Part shown: positions 33,460 through 42,272 of the stretch, piece by piece
How positions within the stretch are numbered: position 1 is the first letter of the stretch
How the letters are laid out: the number at the start of each line of letters is the position of its first letter
Origin: Candidatus Methanimicrococcus odontotermitis
GTDB taxonomy: Archaea > Halobacteriota > Methanosarcinia > Methanosarcinales > Methanosarcinaceae
Assembly (NCBI GenBank): GCA_031286065.1
Contig: JAITUZ010000058.1
Span: 1 to 44,448, forward strand
Reading direction: 5' to 3'
Length of the DNA: 44,448 bases
The notes under the pieces: model-generated
Databases searched by the model: none
The model's input: the letters and a program-made list of their open reading frames with translations, nothing else
What the model was told of the DNA's origin: nothing
Position numbers and translations under genes: made by a program

Positions 33460-34554
33460 ATGACGAAAACAGATCCGTTCGTTAAAAATCCGGTAGAAGT
33501 CCAGAAAAAATTAATCGAAACCATCGCCGCCTCTCCGAAACCGGCGCGGATCATGCACATTTGCGGCACGCATGAACGCACGATCGCAAAATACGGCATC
33601 CGCAGTTTACTTCCGGACAGAATCGAAGTCCTCAGCGGTCCGGGATGTCCGGTTTGCGTTACGCCTGACGACGATATTGACACCGCGATTCTTTTGGCAA
33701 AAAGCGGATTGTCGGTTGTGACATTCGGCGATATGCTCCGCGTTCCGGGAACGGAAGAAAGTTTATTTGATGCCCGCGCCGAAGGCGCCGATGTCCGCAT
33801 GGTTTATTCGATTGATGACGCCGTTAAGTTCGCCGAGGAAAATCCCGAAAAAGAAGTGGTTTTCTTCTCAATCGGCTTTGAAACAACCATCCCGACAACA
33901 GCCGCCGTCGTTCGCCGCGGTTTGCCGTCCAACTTCTCAATCTGCACGTCACTTAAACTCACGCCGCCGGCAATCCGCCTGCTCGTTCAGGATATCAATG
34001 TCGACGCTTTCATCGCGCCGGGACATGTTGCCGTGATTACAGGAACCGTGCCTTACGAGGAATTCGCGGCAAAAGGATATCCGATCGCCGTTGCCGGTTT
34101 TGAATCATACGACATTCTCCTCGGAATCAAAATGCTCTTGGATCAAATATCCGCCGGCACGGCTGTTGTTGAAAACGCTTACATGCGCGCCGTTAAAACG
34201 GAAGGAAATCCGATTGCGGTAAAAATGATGAATGAGGTTTTCGATGTCGTTGACGTTGAATGGCGGGGACTCGGAATCATTCCGAAATCCGGCTACCGTT
34301 TAAAAGAAAAATATAAAGATTACGACGCGTCCGTCAAATTCAAAAATATTTATGAAGAAAAATTAAGGGAACTTCGTGAAATCCGAAGCAAGAAAAAGAA
34401 AAACTGTATCTGCGCAGCCATCCTGACAGGAAAAGCAACGCCGGCAGATTGCCCAATGTTTGAAAAAGTCTGCAAACCGGCAAACCCGATCGGCCCGTGC
34501 ATGGTCAGCGATGAAGGCATGTGCCACAGCTGGTATAAATACTGCCGTGATTAA
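33460..34554 (+). CDS. hypD: Hydrogenase formation protein HypD
   Basis: The 364-residue iron-sulfur protein HypD, the scaffold with HypC on which the Fe(CN)2CO unit is built. Conserved motifs: MHICGTHERT, SGPGCPVCVTP (redox Cys pair), FFSIGFETTIPTTA, FIAPGHVAVITG and PIAVAGFESYDIL. The C-terminal cluster ligands lie in NCICAAILTG, ADCPMFEKVC and GPCMVSDEGMCHSWYKY. Length is normal. GGGATAAC precedes the ATG. It lies between hypC and hypA with short gaps (11 and 18 bases), clearly one operon. Confidence 0.97.
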   Translation: MTKTDPFVKNPVEVQKKLIETIAASPKPARIMHICGTHERTIAKYGIRSLLPDRIEVLSGPGCPVCVTPDDDIDTAILLAKSGLSVVTFGDMLRVPGTEESLFDARAEGADVRMVYSIDDAVKFAEENPEKEVVFFSIGFETTIPTTAAVVRRGLPSNFSICTSLKLTPPAIRLLVQDINVDAFIAPGHVAVITGTVPYEEFAAKGYPIAVAGFESYDILLGIKMLLDQISAGTAVVENAYMRAVKTEGNPIAVKMMNEVFDVVDVEWRGLGIIPKSGYRLKEKYKDYDASVKFKNIYEEKLRELREIRSKKKKNCICAAILTGKATPADCPMFEKVCKPANPIGPCMVSDEGMCHSWYKYCRD

Positions 34555-34572
34555 CGATACGGAGAAACGAAA

Positions 34573-34941
34573 ATGCACGAATACTCCTTGGCGGTTGATT
34601 TAATGGAAAGCGTGCTGACGACGGCCAAAGAAAACAACGCAAAAGCCGTCAACCTCATCAGCGTGAAAGTCGGCAGGATCACTCACGTCAATCCGGCACA
34701 GCTTGAATTCTGCTTGAAATCCATCGGAGACGGAACGATCGCCGAAAACGCGTCTTATTCATTTGAATACATTGAGCCGGAAATCCGATGCGTATGCGGT
34801 TACGCCGGCAAGCCGAACGAGACGGCGGATGATTTGGATATGCTGGAATATTTGGTGTCTTTGGTCTGTCCGCTTTGCGGCAGAAATACGGAAGTCATCG
34901 GCGGAACGGAACTTGTCGTTGATTCGATAGATATTGATTAA
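34573..34941 (+). CDS. hypA: Hydrogenase nickel chaperone HypA
   Basis: A 122-residue HypA. MHEYSLAVDLMESV supplies the nickel-binding His2. The zinc site is formed by two pairs (RCVCGY and CPLCGR). HypA works with the HypB GTPase to insert nickel into the large subunit. GGAGAA lies before the ATG. hypB follows after 58 bases that contain a strong ribosome binding site. Confidence 0.95.
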   Translation: MHEYSLAVDLMESVLTTAKENNAKAVNLISVKVGRITHVNPAQLEFCLKSIGDGTIAENASYSFEYIEPEIRCVCGYAGKPNETADDLDMLEYLVSLVCPLCGRNTEVIGGTELVVDSIDID

Positions 34942-34999
34942 AAAGCAAAACAAAAAAATAAGAACGAAAACAAAAGAAATAAAAACAGGAGGAAGGAAA

Positions 35000-35689
35000 A
35001 TGTGGAATACTTTTTTAGCGACGGGACACATCATTAACATCGGCCATGATATTTTTAAAGAAAATCGAAAGCTGGCCGACAAAAATCGTGAAATGCTCAA
35101 AAAATCGGGTGTCTTCTCGGTCAATATCATGGGCGCCATCGGCTCCGGAAAAACAACATTGATTGAAGAAGCGATCAAAGCGCTCGGCGGGAAATATAAA
35201 GTCGCCGCGATTGCCGGCGATGTGATTGCCGATATGGACGCCGCCCGCTTTGAAAAACTCGGCGTTAAAACGATACCGGCCAATACGGGAAAAGAATGCC
35301 ATTTGGACGCGCATATCGTAAATGAGCTGCTTAAAAAGAATGATTTAAACGGTTACGATATTTTATTCATTGAAAATGTCGGCAACCTGATTTGCCCGAC
35401 GGATTTCGATTTGGGAGAAGATGTGAAAATCGTTATTGTCAGTGTCAGTGAAGGCGATGACATTATTTTAAAACACCCTGTCATTTTCAAAACATCCGAC
35501 TTGGCTGTGATCAATAAAATCGATATTGCCGAAGCCGTCAGCGTGGATCCCGAAACGATGGTCCGCGATGTCAGATCTTTAAATGAGAAGATTCCGGTCC
35601 TTTTAACTTCTAAAAAGCAAGAAGAGACCGTTAAAAAATGGATAAAGACCATTGAAGACGCCATGCTTGAAAAAAAGCGAAATGAATAA
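35000..35689 (+). CDS. hypB: Hydrogenase nickel incorporation GTPase HypB
   Basis: A 229-residue HypB. AGGAGG sits 7 bases before ATG 35000, which decides this start over a TTG at 34934. P-loop GAIGSGKTTL, the metal-linked IAGDVIADMDAAR and NTGKECHLDAHIV segments, FIENVGNLICPTDFDLGED and the guanine-specificity motif NKIDIAEA are all present. The N-terminal His-rich or Cys metal store found in some bacterial HypB proteins is absent. It powers nickel delivery by HypA. Confidence 0.96.
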   Translation: MWNTFLATGHIINIGHDIFKENRKLADKNREMLKKSGVFSVNIMGAIGSGKTTLIEEAIKALGGKYKVAAIAGDVIADMDAARFEKLGVKTIPANTGKECHLDAHIVNELLKKNDLNGYDILFIENVGNLICPTDFDLGEDVKIVIVSVSEGDDIILKHPVIFKTSDLAVINKIDIAEAVSVDPETMVRDVRSLNEKIPVLLTSKKQEETVKKWIKTIEDAMLEKKRNE

Positions 35690-35715
35690 AAAATCAATTT
35701 CCTGGGAAATATAAA

Positions 35716-36777
35716 ATGGCGAAAGAAAACAAAATATCAATGGAACACGGCGCGGGCGGACAGCAAATGCAGTCGCTCATCGGTGAAATCATTTTAAAGA
35801 ATTTCACGAATACAACAGCAGGCTCCGTCGGATTGGACGCGCTGGACGACGGCGCGACGATTGCGTTAGACCGCGATTTTTTGAATGCGAATAAAAGAGC
35901 GGAACTTGTTATGACGACGGACAGCCATGTCGTTAAACCGATATTCTTTCCGGGCGGCGACATCGGCAAAGTCGCTGTCTGCGGCGCAATCAACGACTTA
36001 TCCGTTATGGGCGCGCTTCCGCTTGCGGTCAGCTGCGGCATGATTATTCCGGAAGGGTTCAGCATTTCGGATTTGGAGAAAGTTGTCCGTTCCATGAATG
36101 AGGCGCTTGCCGAAGCCGGCGTTCCGCTGATCACGGGAGATACGAAAACCGTAGAAGGAACAGCGTTAGACTCAATCATCATAAACGTTGCCGCAATCGG
36201 CATCTGCGATGCGCCTGTGCGTGACTGCGGCCTTCAAATCGGAGATAAAATTATCGTTTCCGGTTTTATTGCCGATCACGGCATGGCGCTTTTAACCAAG
36301 CGCGAAGGATTTGAATTCAATTCGGATTTAGAATCCGACACCGCTCCGCTTTGGAAAATGATTGAACCCATTTTATCTGTTCAAACGGCAGCCAAAGAAA
36401 AAGCTGTGACCGCCATGAAAGATCCGACGCGCGGCGGCGTTGCCGATTCATTGAATGAGATGGCTCAAAAAAGCGGTGTCGGCATTCGAATTTATGAAGA
36501 AAAGATACCGATTCGGGAAGCTGTTTTGATGTCGTGTGAAATGCTCGGGCTGGACCCGCTTGAAATCGCCAATGAAGGAAAAGCCGTCATCGGCGTCCGG
36601 CCGGAATGCGCGGCGGCTGTACTGGAACTTCTGAAAAGCCATCCGTACGGCAAAAACGCGGCGGTCATCGGCGAAGTTACGGAAGAAAAACCCGGAAAGG
36701 TCATTTTGGTCTCGGAACTTGGAAGCACCCGCTATATCGATGTGCCGACAGGCGACCCGATTCCCAGAGTTTGCTGA
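35716..36777 (+). CDS. hypE: Hydrogenase expression/formation protein HypE
   Basis: A 353-residue HypE, PurM/ThiL-like ATPase fold. HypE accepts the carbamoyl group from HypF on its C-terminal Cys and dehydrates it to thiocyanate, donor of the CN ligands. The N-terminus reads MEHGAGGQQMQSLI after a short leader. LVMTTDSHVVKPIFFPGGDIG and ITGDTKTVEG match the nucleotide site. The protein ends in GDPIPRVC with the required terminal Cys. GGGAAAT precedes the ATG; the gap to hypB is 26 bases. Confidence 0.97.
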   Translation: MAKENKISMEHGAGGQQMQSLIGEIILKNFTNTTAGSVGLDALDDGATIALDRDFLNANKRAELVMTTDSHVVKPIFFPGGDIGKVAVCGAINDLSVMGALPLAVSCGMIIPEGFSISDLEKVVRSMNEALAEAGVPLITGDTKTVEGTALDSIIINVAAIGICDAPVRDCGLQIGDKIIVSGFIADHGMALLTKREGFEFNSDLESDTAPLWKMIEPILSVQTAAKEKAVTAMKDPTRGGVADSLNEMAQKSGVGIRIYEEKIPIREAVLMSCEMLGLDPLEIANEGKAVIGVRPECAAAVLELLKSHPYGKNAAVIGEVTEEKPGKVILVSELGSTRYIDVPTGDPIPRVC

Positions 36778-36799
36778 AAAAAAAAGAACAGAGGTGCTT

Positions 36800-37126
36800 A
36801 TGTTGAAACAAGATAAATATGTCATAGTTTACGCAACTTTTCCGTCAAGAGAAATAATATTGAAAATATCGAAAAAACTGATCCAAAAAAAATTGGTTGT
36901 CTGCGCAAATATCGGCGAATGCAAATCAATATATACCTGGAACGGACGCGTTTATGAAGAAAATGAATTCACCGCGCTCTTAAAAACAAGAGCTGACAAG
37001 TGGAAAGCGGTCAAAAAATTCATTTCAAAAAAACACCCGTATGAAACGCCCGTGATTCTGAAACTCAAAATCGATAACTCCAACCGGGGTTTTGGAAAAT
37101 GGATAAATGAAAGTTTGAGCGAATAA
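36800..37126 (+). CDS. cutA: Divalent-cation tolerance protein CutA
   Basis: A 108-residue CutA1, a small trimeric ferredoxin-like fold protein historically linked with copper tolerance, exact role unclear. The chosen ATG follows GAGGTG. The family pattern is present: VIVYATFPSREIILKISKKLIQKKLVVCANI, SIYTWNGRVYEENEFTALLKT and the C-terminal HPYETPVILKLKIDNSN with a conserved Trp in KWINES. It starts 22 bases after hypE, so it may ride on the hyp transcript. A hairpin with a U run follows. Confidence 0.93.
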   Translation: MLKQDKYVIVYATFPSREIILKISKKLIQKKLVVCANIGECKSIYTWNGRVYEENEFTALLKTRADKWKAVKKFISKKHPYETPVILKLKIDNSNRGFGKWINESLSE

Positions 37127-37132
37127 TAAAAA

Positions 37133-37163
37133 AAGATGCCAAAAAATTATCGGCTCTTTTTTT
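37133..37163 (+). terminator. Terminator of the hyp-cutA operon
   Basis: AAGA-T-GCC and GGCTCTT pair with one bulged base (37134-37140 and 37152-37158) and are followed by a run of T ending at 37163, directly after the cutA stop. Confidence 0.55.
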
Positions 37164-37201
37164 ATTAAATTTACAGATTTTGATTTTTAAATTAAATTTA
37201 T

Positions 37202-37276
37202 GATTCTTATTTTGTATTAAATTTAAAATCTGATTCTTTTGATTAACTTTACGATTCTTATTTTGTATTAAATTTA
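37202..37276. repeat. Exact 24-base direct repeat in convergent spacer
   Basis: The 24-base AT-rich unit starting GATTCTTATTTTGTATTAAA occurs at 37202-37225 and 37253-37276, period 51. The second copy ends with the stop codon of the minus-strand DUF4139 gene. A shorter ATTAAATTTA also occurs at 37163-37172. Function unknown; it may help end both converging transcripts. Confidence 0.75.
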
Positions 37277-39016
37277 CAAATCAAGTTCTTTTCCTTTCGG
37301 ATATTTTACACTGTAAACCAAATCGAAAACTTTCGTTTCGCCCGGCCGCATGTCATATTCCCATGTCACGACGCCGATGTCTTCTTGGTCGGCGGAAAAC
37401 GGCGTCGATTCTTTAGAGACCTCGACAGTGATTTCTTTGTCGGAAGAAATCGGATATTGATCTTTTAAAATCATGCGCCCTGCCGTTGTACGGTTATTGC
37501 GGACCGTCAGCCGATAAGCGAACTTCTGCTTGATATCGTTTCCAAACAAACTCCGGCTGCTGAACTCTCTCAGTTTTTCGCGTTTTACGGCCACACGCCT
37601 GTCGGTTCCAAGAGTCAGCGACAATTTCTCTTGAGTTGAATCAGCGTTAATGAACGTTTCACCGAGAAAAGTCCCGTCATAGGAGAGATTCGCCGCGCCG
37701 CTGAGCAGATTTAAATTTTCCCAATCGGCGATTTCCGCAATTAAATACGTTTCAGAATCCAGTTTCGGGGCACTGTAATAAATAAAAGACGCGGGTGCCT
37801 CACTGCTTTTGAGCTCAATGCTTTGCTCTTTTCCGCTGCCTGGAACAGAATACGGCAAGCTGATATCATAAGTGACGTTCAACGGATTGTCAGACGCCGT
37901 CACGAAATCTTCCATGCTTCTTTTCAGAGTGACGAAATAAGCGCCGCCGGGCGCGTGATAGCCGATTGCGGCAGCGGCGGCGGAATCCAGCCAAACGTTT
38001 TCTTTGACCATGGCCGGATCAATCCTGCTGAAATAATCGAAGTCTGCGGCAGCGCCGTCAATCACATAAATCGGTTCGGAATATGAAGATTCGCCGTATT
38101 TGCTGCATTCTTCAGCAAAAATCACGTCTTCAGAAACTTCCTCCGCCGGATCGTACGAACGCTCGTACCGAGCCGAACGAATATTGATTTTTTGAGAGTT
38201 CGGCGGCTCGGCGAATTTTAAAAACAAGGCGTTAAAGTGAGGCGCGGTTTTTCCCATGCTCGGAACAGCTGTTGAAAGTGTCATTTTGACTTTCTCCCAA
38301 TCAACGCCTGTTGTCTGACGGACTTTCGCTTTGGAAACGAATTTGATCGGACCGCCTTCAGCGGCTGCGCTGATGTCATGATACGGATACCATCCGGCAT
38401 TGGCCGTATAGCATCGAATCGTCAAAACGCAGTCACAGTCGGCCGGCGAAGAAAGATTCAGTTTCAAAACGCCTGACGTTTTCGTGTTTTTCACGGATTC
38501 CGAATTAAACTGAGCCGACAAATCATTGATTCGGCCGCGGATCAAAACAGATTTTTCACGGTCTTCCAAAAGCGCGTTTTCCAACTCGACAGATTTCGTT
38601 TTGAAAAAATCCAGCGCCTTCATTAAATCATCCATATCGGCGCCTTTCTTCGGACCGGTGGTTTTCTTGACAATGCTTTCACGAAGAAGTTCCGACATTT
38701 TTTCATGGATACGGATTTCTGTGACGGTTTTTTCATATTCTTTTTGCTGAGCCTTAATTTCTTCTTTTATTTTTTCAGCCGCTTCACCCAAGGATTCACC
38801 TTTTAAATGATTCACAGAAAATTCAAAAGAAGAAACAACGACACCGTTTGTTGTTTGAATTTTGACGCTTTTTGGATCCGTGCTCGGGCTGAAACCGTCC
38901 ACGTAAATTTCACTGCCGCCTTTGACAAGAGACACGGCCGCCGTATGCTTCAATTCGGCGCCGGAATAAAAAACAGCGGCTTCTTCGATTTTTGATGAAA
39001 TCATATCATTTTTCAT
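37274..39016 (-). CDS. DUF4139 (MuiA-like) protein
   Basis: A 580-residue protein with an N-terminal DUF4140 region (EEAAVFYSGAELKHTAAVSL, residues 8-100), a Lys/Glu-rich coiled coil (about 78-170) and a C-terminal DUF4139 beta region (GWYPYHDISAA, VSKAKVRQTTGVDWEKVKMTLSTA, then RRVAVKREKLREF and the final VTWEYDMRPGETKVFDLVYSVKYP). Bacterial relatives are called mucoidy inhibitor A; the biochemical function is unknown. There is no signal peptide, unlike many bacterial members. GGAGG precedes the ATG by eight bases. It starts 46 bases behind the IorA-like gene and may share its transcript. Confidence 0.88.
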   Translation of the reverse strand: MKNDMISSKIEEAAVFYSGAELKHTAAVSLVKGGSEIYVDGFSPSTDPKSVKIQTTNGVVVSSFEFSVNHLKGESLGEAAEKIKEEIKAQQKEYEKTVTEIRIHEKMSELLRESIVKKTTGPKKGADMDDLMKALDFFKTKSVELENALLEDREKSVLIRGRINDLSAQFNSESVKNTKTSGVLKLNLSSPADCDCVLTIRCYTANAGWYPYHDISAAAEGGPIKFVSKAKVRQTTGVDWEKVKMTLSTAVPSMGKTAPHFNALFLKFAEPPNSQKINIRSARYERSYDPAEEVSEDVIFAEECSKYGESSYSEPIYVIDGAAADFDYFSRIDPAMVKENVWLDSAAAAAIGYHAPGGAYFVTLKRSMEDFVTASDNPLNVTYDISLPYSVPGSGKEQSIELKSSEAPASFIYYSAPKLDSETYLIAEIADWENLNLLSGAANLSYDGTFLGETFINADSTQEKLSLTLGTDRRVAVKREKLREFSSRSLFGNDIKQKFAYRLTVRNNRTTAGRMILKDQYPISSDKEITVEVSKESTPFSADQEDIGVVTWEYDMRPGETKVFDLVYSVKYPKGKELDL

Positions 39017-39062
39017 AATTATTGCCTCCGATAATTAAAACGGTTTATTTTACCTATTTTTT

Positions 39063-40730
39063 TCAGGGCTTTTTTTCTGTTCGCTTCAAAACCGCCTCAT
39101 TGCCGGCGCAGACATTTATTGACGGCGTTTTTTGGCATTTCCAGCGGACAATGATAACGGAAAGACCCGCTTTTTTAATTTCTTCAGAACTCGCTTCATA
39201 AAGCAAATGCATTTTATCATTTAAAATATCTTTTGGGACAGAAACGTCAAAATCAAAAGAGTGAACCGTGTTCGGCTCAAAACGGCTCTCTGAGAGGACG
39301 GCGGCGCGGATCAAATTTTCCGGATCATAAACGCTCTGCCCGCCCGTCATTGCCGCCGCCGAATTCCGCATGACGTAAATAAGTACGGAACCCCCTTTTT
39401 CAGCGGCTTCGATCAAACTGAGCAAACCCGAATGGAAAAAGCCGAAATCACCGATGACGGCAATCGATTTTTTGCCGGCGGCAGAGCTGACACCCGAACC
39501 GATACCGATTCCGGCGCCGAGAGAAACGGCGGAATCCAATACAGAAAACGGTGAAACGATGCCGTACATGGAACAGCCGACATCGCCTGTCACCGGCAAT
39601 TTTGTTTCTTCTTTCAATCGGCCGAGCATTTCATAAAAAAAAGGATAAAGGCAGCCGCCGCAAAAATAAGAGCTGTTGATCGGCCGCCTGAACGTTTCGA
39701 TATCCGTTACAATCGGAACGGACGGAAGATCTGCATTTTCGATCGCGGATAAAAGATGCGCTTCGGCCGCGGCTCCAAACGGCAGATGTCCGGAACGCTT
39801 CCCGATAACGTTTCCAAAAATACAGATTTGATCTTCAATAACCGGCTCGGACTCTTCGGCGACCAAAACTGTTTTATGTTTTTCCAAAAATTTCCGGATT
39901 TGAGAAACCGGAAGCGGCGAAACAACGCCGAGCTTTAAAACAGAAATGTCCGCCGCCGCTGAAACATGAATATCATTGACGGATTTTAAAACGTTTTGAA
40001 CACGAACGGAACAATATCCCGACGTGATGACGCCGATTTTTTTTGTTTCTTCTGTTTCCTTTGAACCGCCGTATTCGATCCGGCAAAAATCGGCGGCGGT
40101 TTTTGATAAAATTGAATCGTTGGCGTGATGAGAACGCTGACAGCGGCCTTTTGTCCGATATCGCCAAACAGATTTGTCGGCTGTCAGTTCCGTTTTTTGA
40201 AAATTTGCCGCCGCCGTCAAAATTTCGGATTTTTCATTTAAAACGGCCGCAGTGACTCGAACAATAACGGGCGCTTTGATTTTTTCGGAAAGCTGAAACG
40301 CTTCAGATAAATAATCATAAATTTCCTGCGGCGTCGACGGGTCAAAAACGGGAGAACGGGAGAGACCGCCGTAATACCGGGAATCCTGGGCGTTTTGGGA
40401 CCCTGAGACATCGGGGTCGTCGCCGGCCAAAACAACAAGACCCGCGCCGATGGTATGGATCATGGAAGTCATCAGCGGGTCGGCTAAAACATTCATGCCG
40501 ACATGTTTGACGACGACAAGAGAACGCCGTCCCGAAAAAGATGTTCCGAGCGCCCATTCAAACGCGATCTTTTCATTCGCGAACCATTCGGCCGCCGATA
40601 AAAATTCGGGCGATTTTTGAAACTCTTCGACAATATCCGTGATTGGAAAGCCGGGAACGCCGAAGACGGCACTGACGTGATTGTCGGCGGCGGACTTGAG
40701 GACCGCTTGAAAACCCGATAAAAAAATCAT
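39063..40730 (-). CDS. Indolepyruvate oxidoreductase alpha-like TPP enzyme, no ferredoxin domain
   Basis: A 555-residue thiamine-diphosphate enzyme resembling IorA of indolepyruvate:ferredoxin oxidoreductase. The N-terminal half starts like pyruvate-binding domains (GFQAVLKSAADNHVSAVFGVPGFPITDIVEEF), then MIHTIGAGLVVLAGDDPDVSGSQNAQDSRYY. The C-terminal half has SYFCGGCLYPFFYEML and the TPP/Mg motif GDFGFFHSGLLSLIEAA with NSAAAMTGGQ. Ordinary IorA ends in a two-cluster ferredoxin domain; here the chain stops soon after VRWKCQKTP, with no CxxCxxC cluster motifs. No IorB partner is in the window. Substrate and electron partner are unknown. Confidence 0.8.
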   Translation of the reverse strand: MIFLSGFQAVLKSAADNHVSAVFGVPGFPITDIVEEFQKSPEFLSAAEWFANEKIAFEWALGTSFSGRRSLVVVKHVGMNVLADPLMTSMIHTIGAGLVVLAGDDPDVSGSQNAQDSRYYGGLSRSPVFDPSTPQEIYDYLSEAFQLSEKIKAPVIVRVTAAVLNEKSEILTAAANFQKTELTADKSVWRYRTKGRCQRSHHANDSILSKTAADFCRIEYGGSKETEETKKIGVITSGYCSVRVQNVLKSVNDIHVSAAADISVLKLGVVSPLPVSQIRKFLEKHKTVLVAEESEPVIEDQICIFGNVIGKRSGHLPFGAAAEAHLLSAIENADLPSVPIVTDIETFRRPINSSYFCGGCLYPFFYEMLGRLKEETKLPVTGDVGCSMYGIVSPFSVLDSAVSLGAGIGIGSGVSSAAGKKSIAVIGDFGFFHSGLLSLIEAAEKGGSVLIYVMRNSAAAMTGGQSVYDPENLIRAAVLSESRFEPNTVHSFDFDVSVPKDILNDKMHLLYEASSEEIKKAGLSVIIVRWKCQKTPSINVCAGNEAVLKRTEKKP

Positions 40731-40835
40731 AAAAAGGAAAAGGCGGAAGAAGTATATTTGAGTTATTAGTGAAAGCGGACAAAAAAATACACAGCGTAAA
40801 GAGATTATCCGTTCTGATTCAGCTGTTCACGGGTA

Positions 40836-40875
40836 ACTTTTAAAAACCTGAATGATTATGATTAAAACCATTCAG
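40836..40875 (+). promoter_or_regulatory. Possible tatC promoter with inverted repeat
   Basis: The TATA-like CTTTTAAAAACC (about 40837-40848) runs into CTGAATG (40848-40854), which is complementary to CATTCAG (40869-40875) over a 14-base gap. It lies in the 251-base divergent spacer between the IorA-like gene and tatC. Weak evidence. Confidence 0.3.
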
Positions 40876-40981
40876 AAACTATTCCGCGGAGAAATAAAAT
40901 CAATTATTTCAGAAATTTGCGGAACAAACAAAGCAGGGTCGTGGTATTATCGTTGAGCTGTCGGAAGGATTTCAGATTTTT

Positions 40982-42205
40982 TTGAGATTTATAGAGTCTG
41001 TCAAAAAAAAAATAATCATCCTCTTCGCCGTTTTCTTAATTGCCGCCGTTGCCGCTTATCCGGTGACGGATTACATTATCAGCGATTCGATCGAACGCGG
41101 CCTGCCTCACAATGCCAAAATGCCCGGACTTGAAGACAATTTCGACCGGCTTCTTGTAATTTATGACGGGCCTTTTGCCGTCGGCGATTTAGAACTTGAC
41201 CCGTTGATTGAAGACCCGGATAAAAAAGTATTGCTGTATACGCCCGGCGTCACGATTTCAGATGCGGGAAATGTTGTTCAGGACTCTATCGTCGCCCATA
41301 CAGAAACGCAGTCTTCTTTGGATATCATTTCACTTTATCTTCTCGGCGAAAGCGGTCTTGACATTCCCATGGTATTGGACGCCGTTATGCAGGGCGGCCT
41401 TGAAAAAATGACCATCGAAGACCTTGCCGATTCTTCCCAAGTGCTTATTATTCAAACTGTCCCGTATGAAAAAGACATCATGGAAACGGGGACGATCACT
41501 GAAATCGGAAAAGAGTTTGAAAACATCACCGGACAAACGCCGATGTTTACCGCCGCGCACTTCGAAAAAGATGAGAAAAGCGGACTCGCCGGACCGAGCG
41601 TCGTTTATACAAAACCGCTTGAAGTGCCTCTTTTGAAATTGAAAATGTCAATAATCATCGCAATCATCGCGGTCCTTCCGGTTTTGTTCTATTTGGCCGG
41701 AAAAGAAGTCGCGAAATACGTTGACACAAGCAAACTGAATCTGAAAAAGAGGCTGCCGTTTAAAACAAAATGGCTGATTTTAGTCGTCTTTGTCATGTTC
41801 GTTTCATTTGTTTTCGGCGCGGTGTATTCATATTTTTTCATGGCGCCGCTGTTCATTCAATTCCTTTACCTCAGCGCCGCCGCCTCAGGCGCGCAAGCGA
41901 CTTATTCGATTTATGAGTTTGTCAGTTTTATCGCTCTCATGACATTGATTTTCGGCTTCATATTTGAATTCCCGCTGGTCATTTTTATTCTCAACCGCCT
42001 GGGACTGGTTCAAAAAAGAATGCTCACAAAATACAGAAAACACGCTTATGTTTTTTTTGTCATTCTGGCCGCCGTTATCACGCCGCCGGATGTCATCAGC
42101 CAAATCATCGTCGCCGTCCCGATGATTTTTTTCTTTGAGATCAGCGTCGTCATTGTCAGAATATTCGGCAAAAAAGATCCGTCGGCCGGCACGGGTCTGA
42201 TTTGA
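40982..42205 (+). CDS. tatC: Twin-arginine translocase subunit TatC with large external loop
   Basis: TatC is the substrate-receptor core of the Tat pathway, which exports folded proteins such as the VhtGA dimer. The last 190 residues are typical: helices around 222-242, 263-285, 290-310, 313-345 and 352-385, with FEFPLVIFILNRLGLV and KYRKHAYVFFVILAAVITPPDVISQI. After TM1 (about 10-30) the first external loop, usually a few dozen residues, here spans about 31-210 and looks folded (LEVPLLKLKMS precedes TM2). The listed start is TTG 40982. The frame is open back to 40898 without an ATG, and GGAAGGA lies at 40963-40969, so the exact N-terminus is uncertain. TatA/B is not in the window. Confidence 0.85.
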   Translation: MRFIESVKKKIIILFAVFLIAAVAAYPVTDYIISDSIERGLPHNAKMPGLEDNFDRLLVIYDGPFAVGDLELDPLIEDPDKKVLLYTPGVTISDAGNVVQDSIVAHTETQSSLDIISLYLLGESGLDIPMVLDAVMQGGLEKMTIEDLADSSQVLIIQTVPYEKDIMETGTITEIGKEFENITGQTPMFTAAHFEKDEKSGLAGPSVVYTKPLEVPLLKLKMSIIIAIIAVLPVLFYLAGKEVAKYVDTSKLNLKKRLPFKTKWLILVVFVMFVSFVFGAVYSYFFMAPLFIQFLYLSAAASGAQATYSIYEFVSFIALMTLIFGFIFEFPLVIFILNRLGLVQKRMLTKYRKHAYVFFVILAAVITPPDVISQIIVAVPMIFFFEISVVIVRIFGKKDPSAGTGLI

Positions 42206-42272
42206 GCGGCTTTAAAATTAAAAATCGGCGGAAAAACGGATTTAAAAAATGAAAATAAAAAAGAAAGAGAAA

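Noticed and set aside
34934-34999. HypB start at TTG 34934, overlapping hypA
   Set aside because: The extension is a low-complexity Lys stretch, while AGGAGG stands before ATG 35000.
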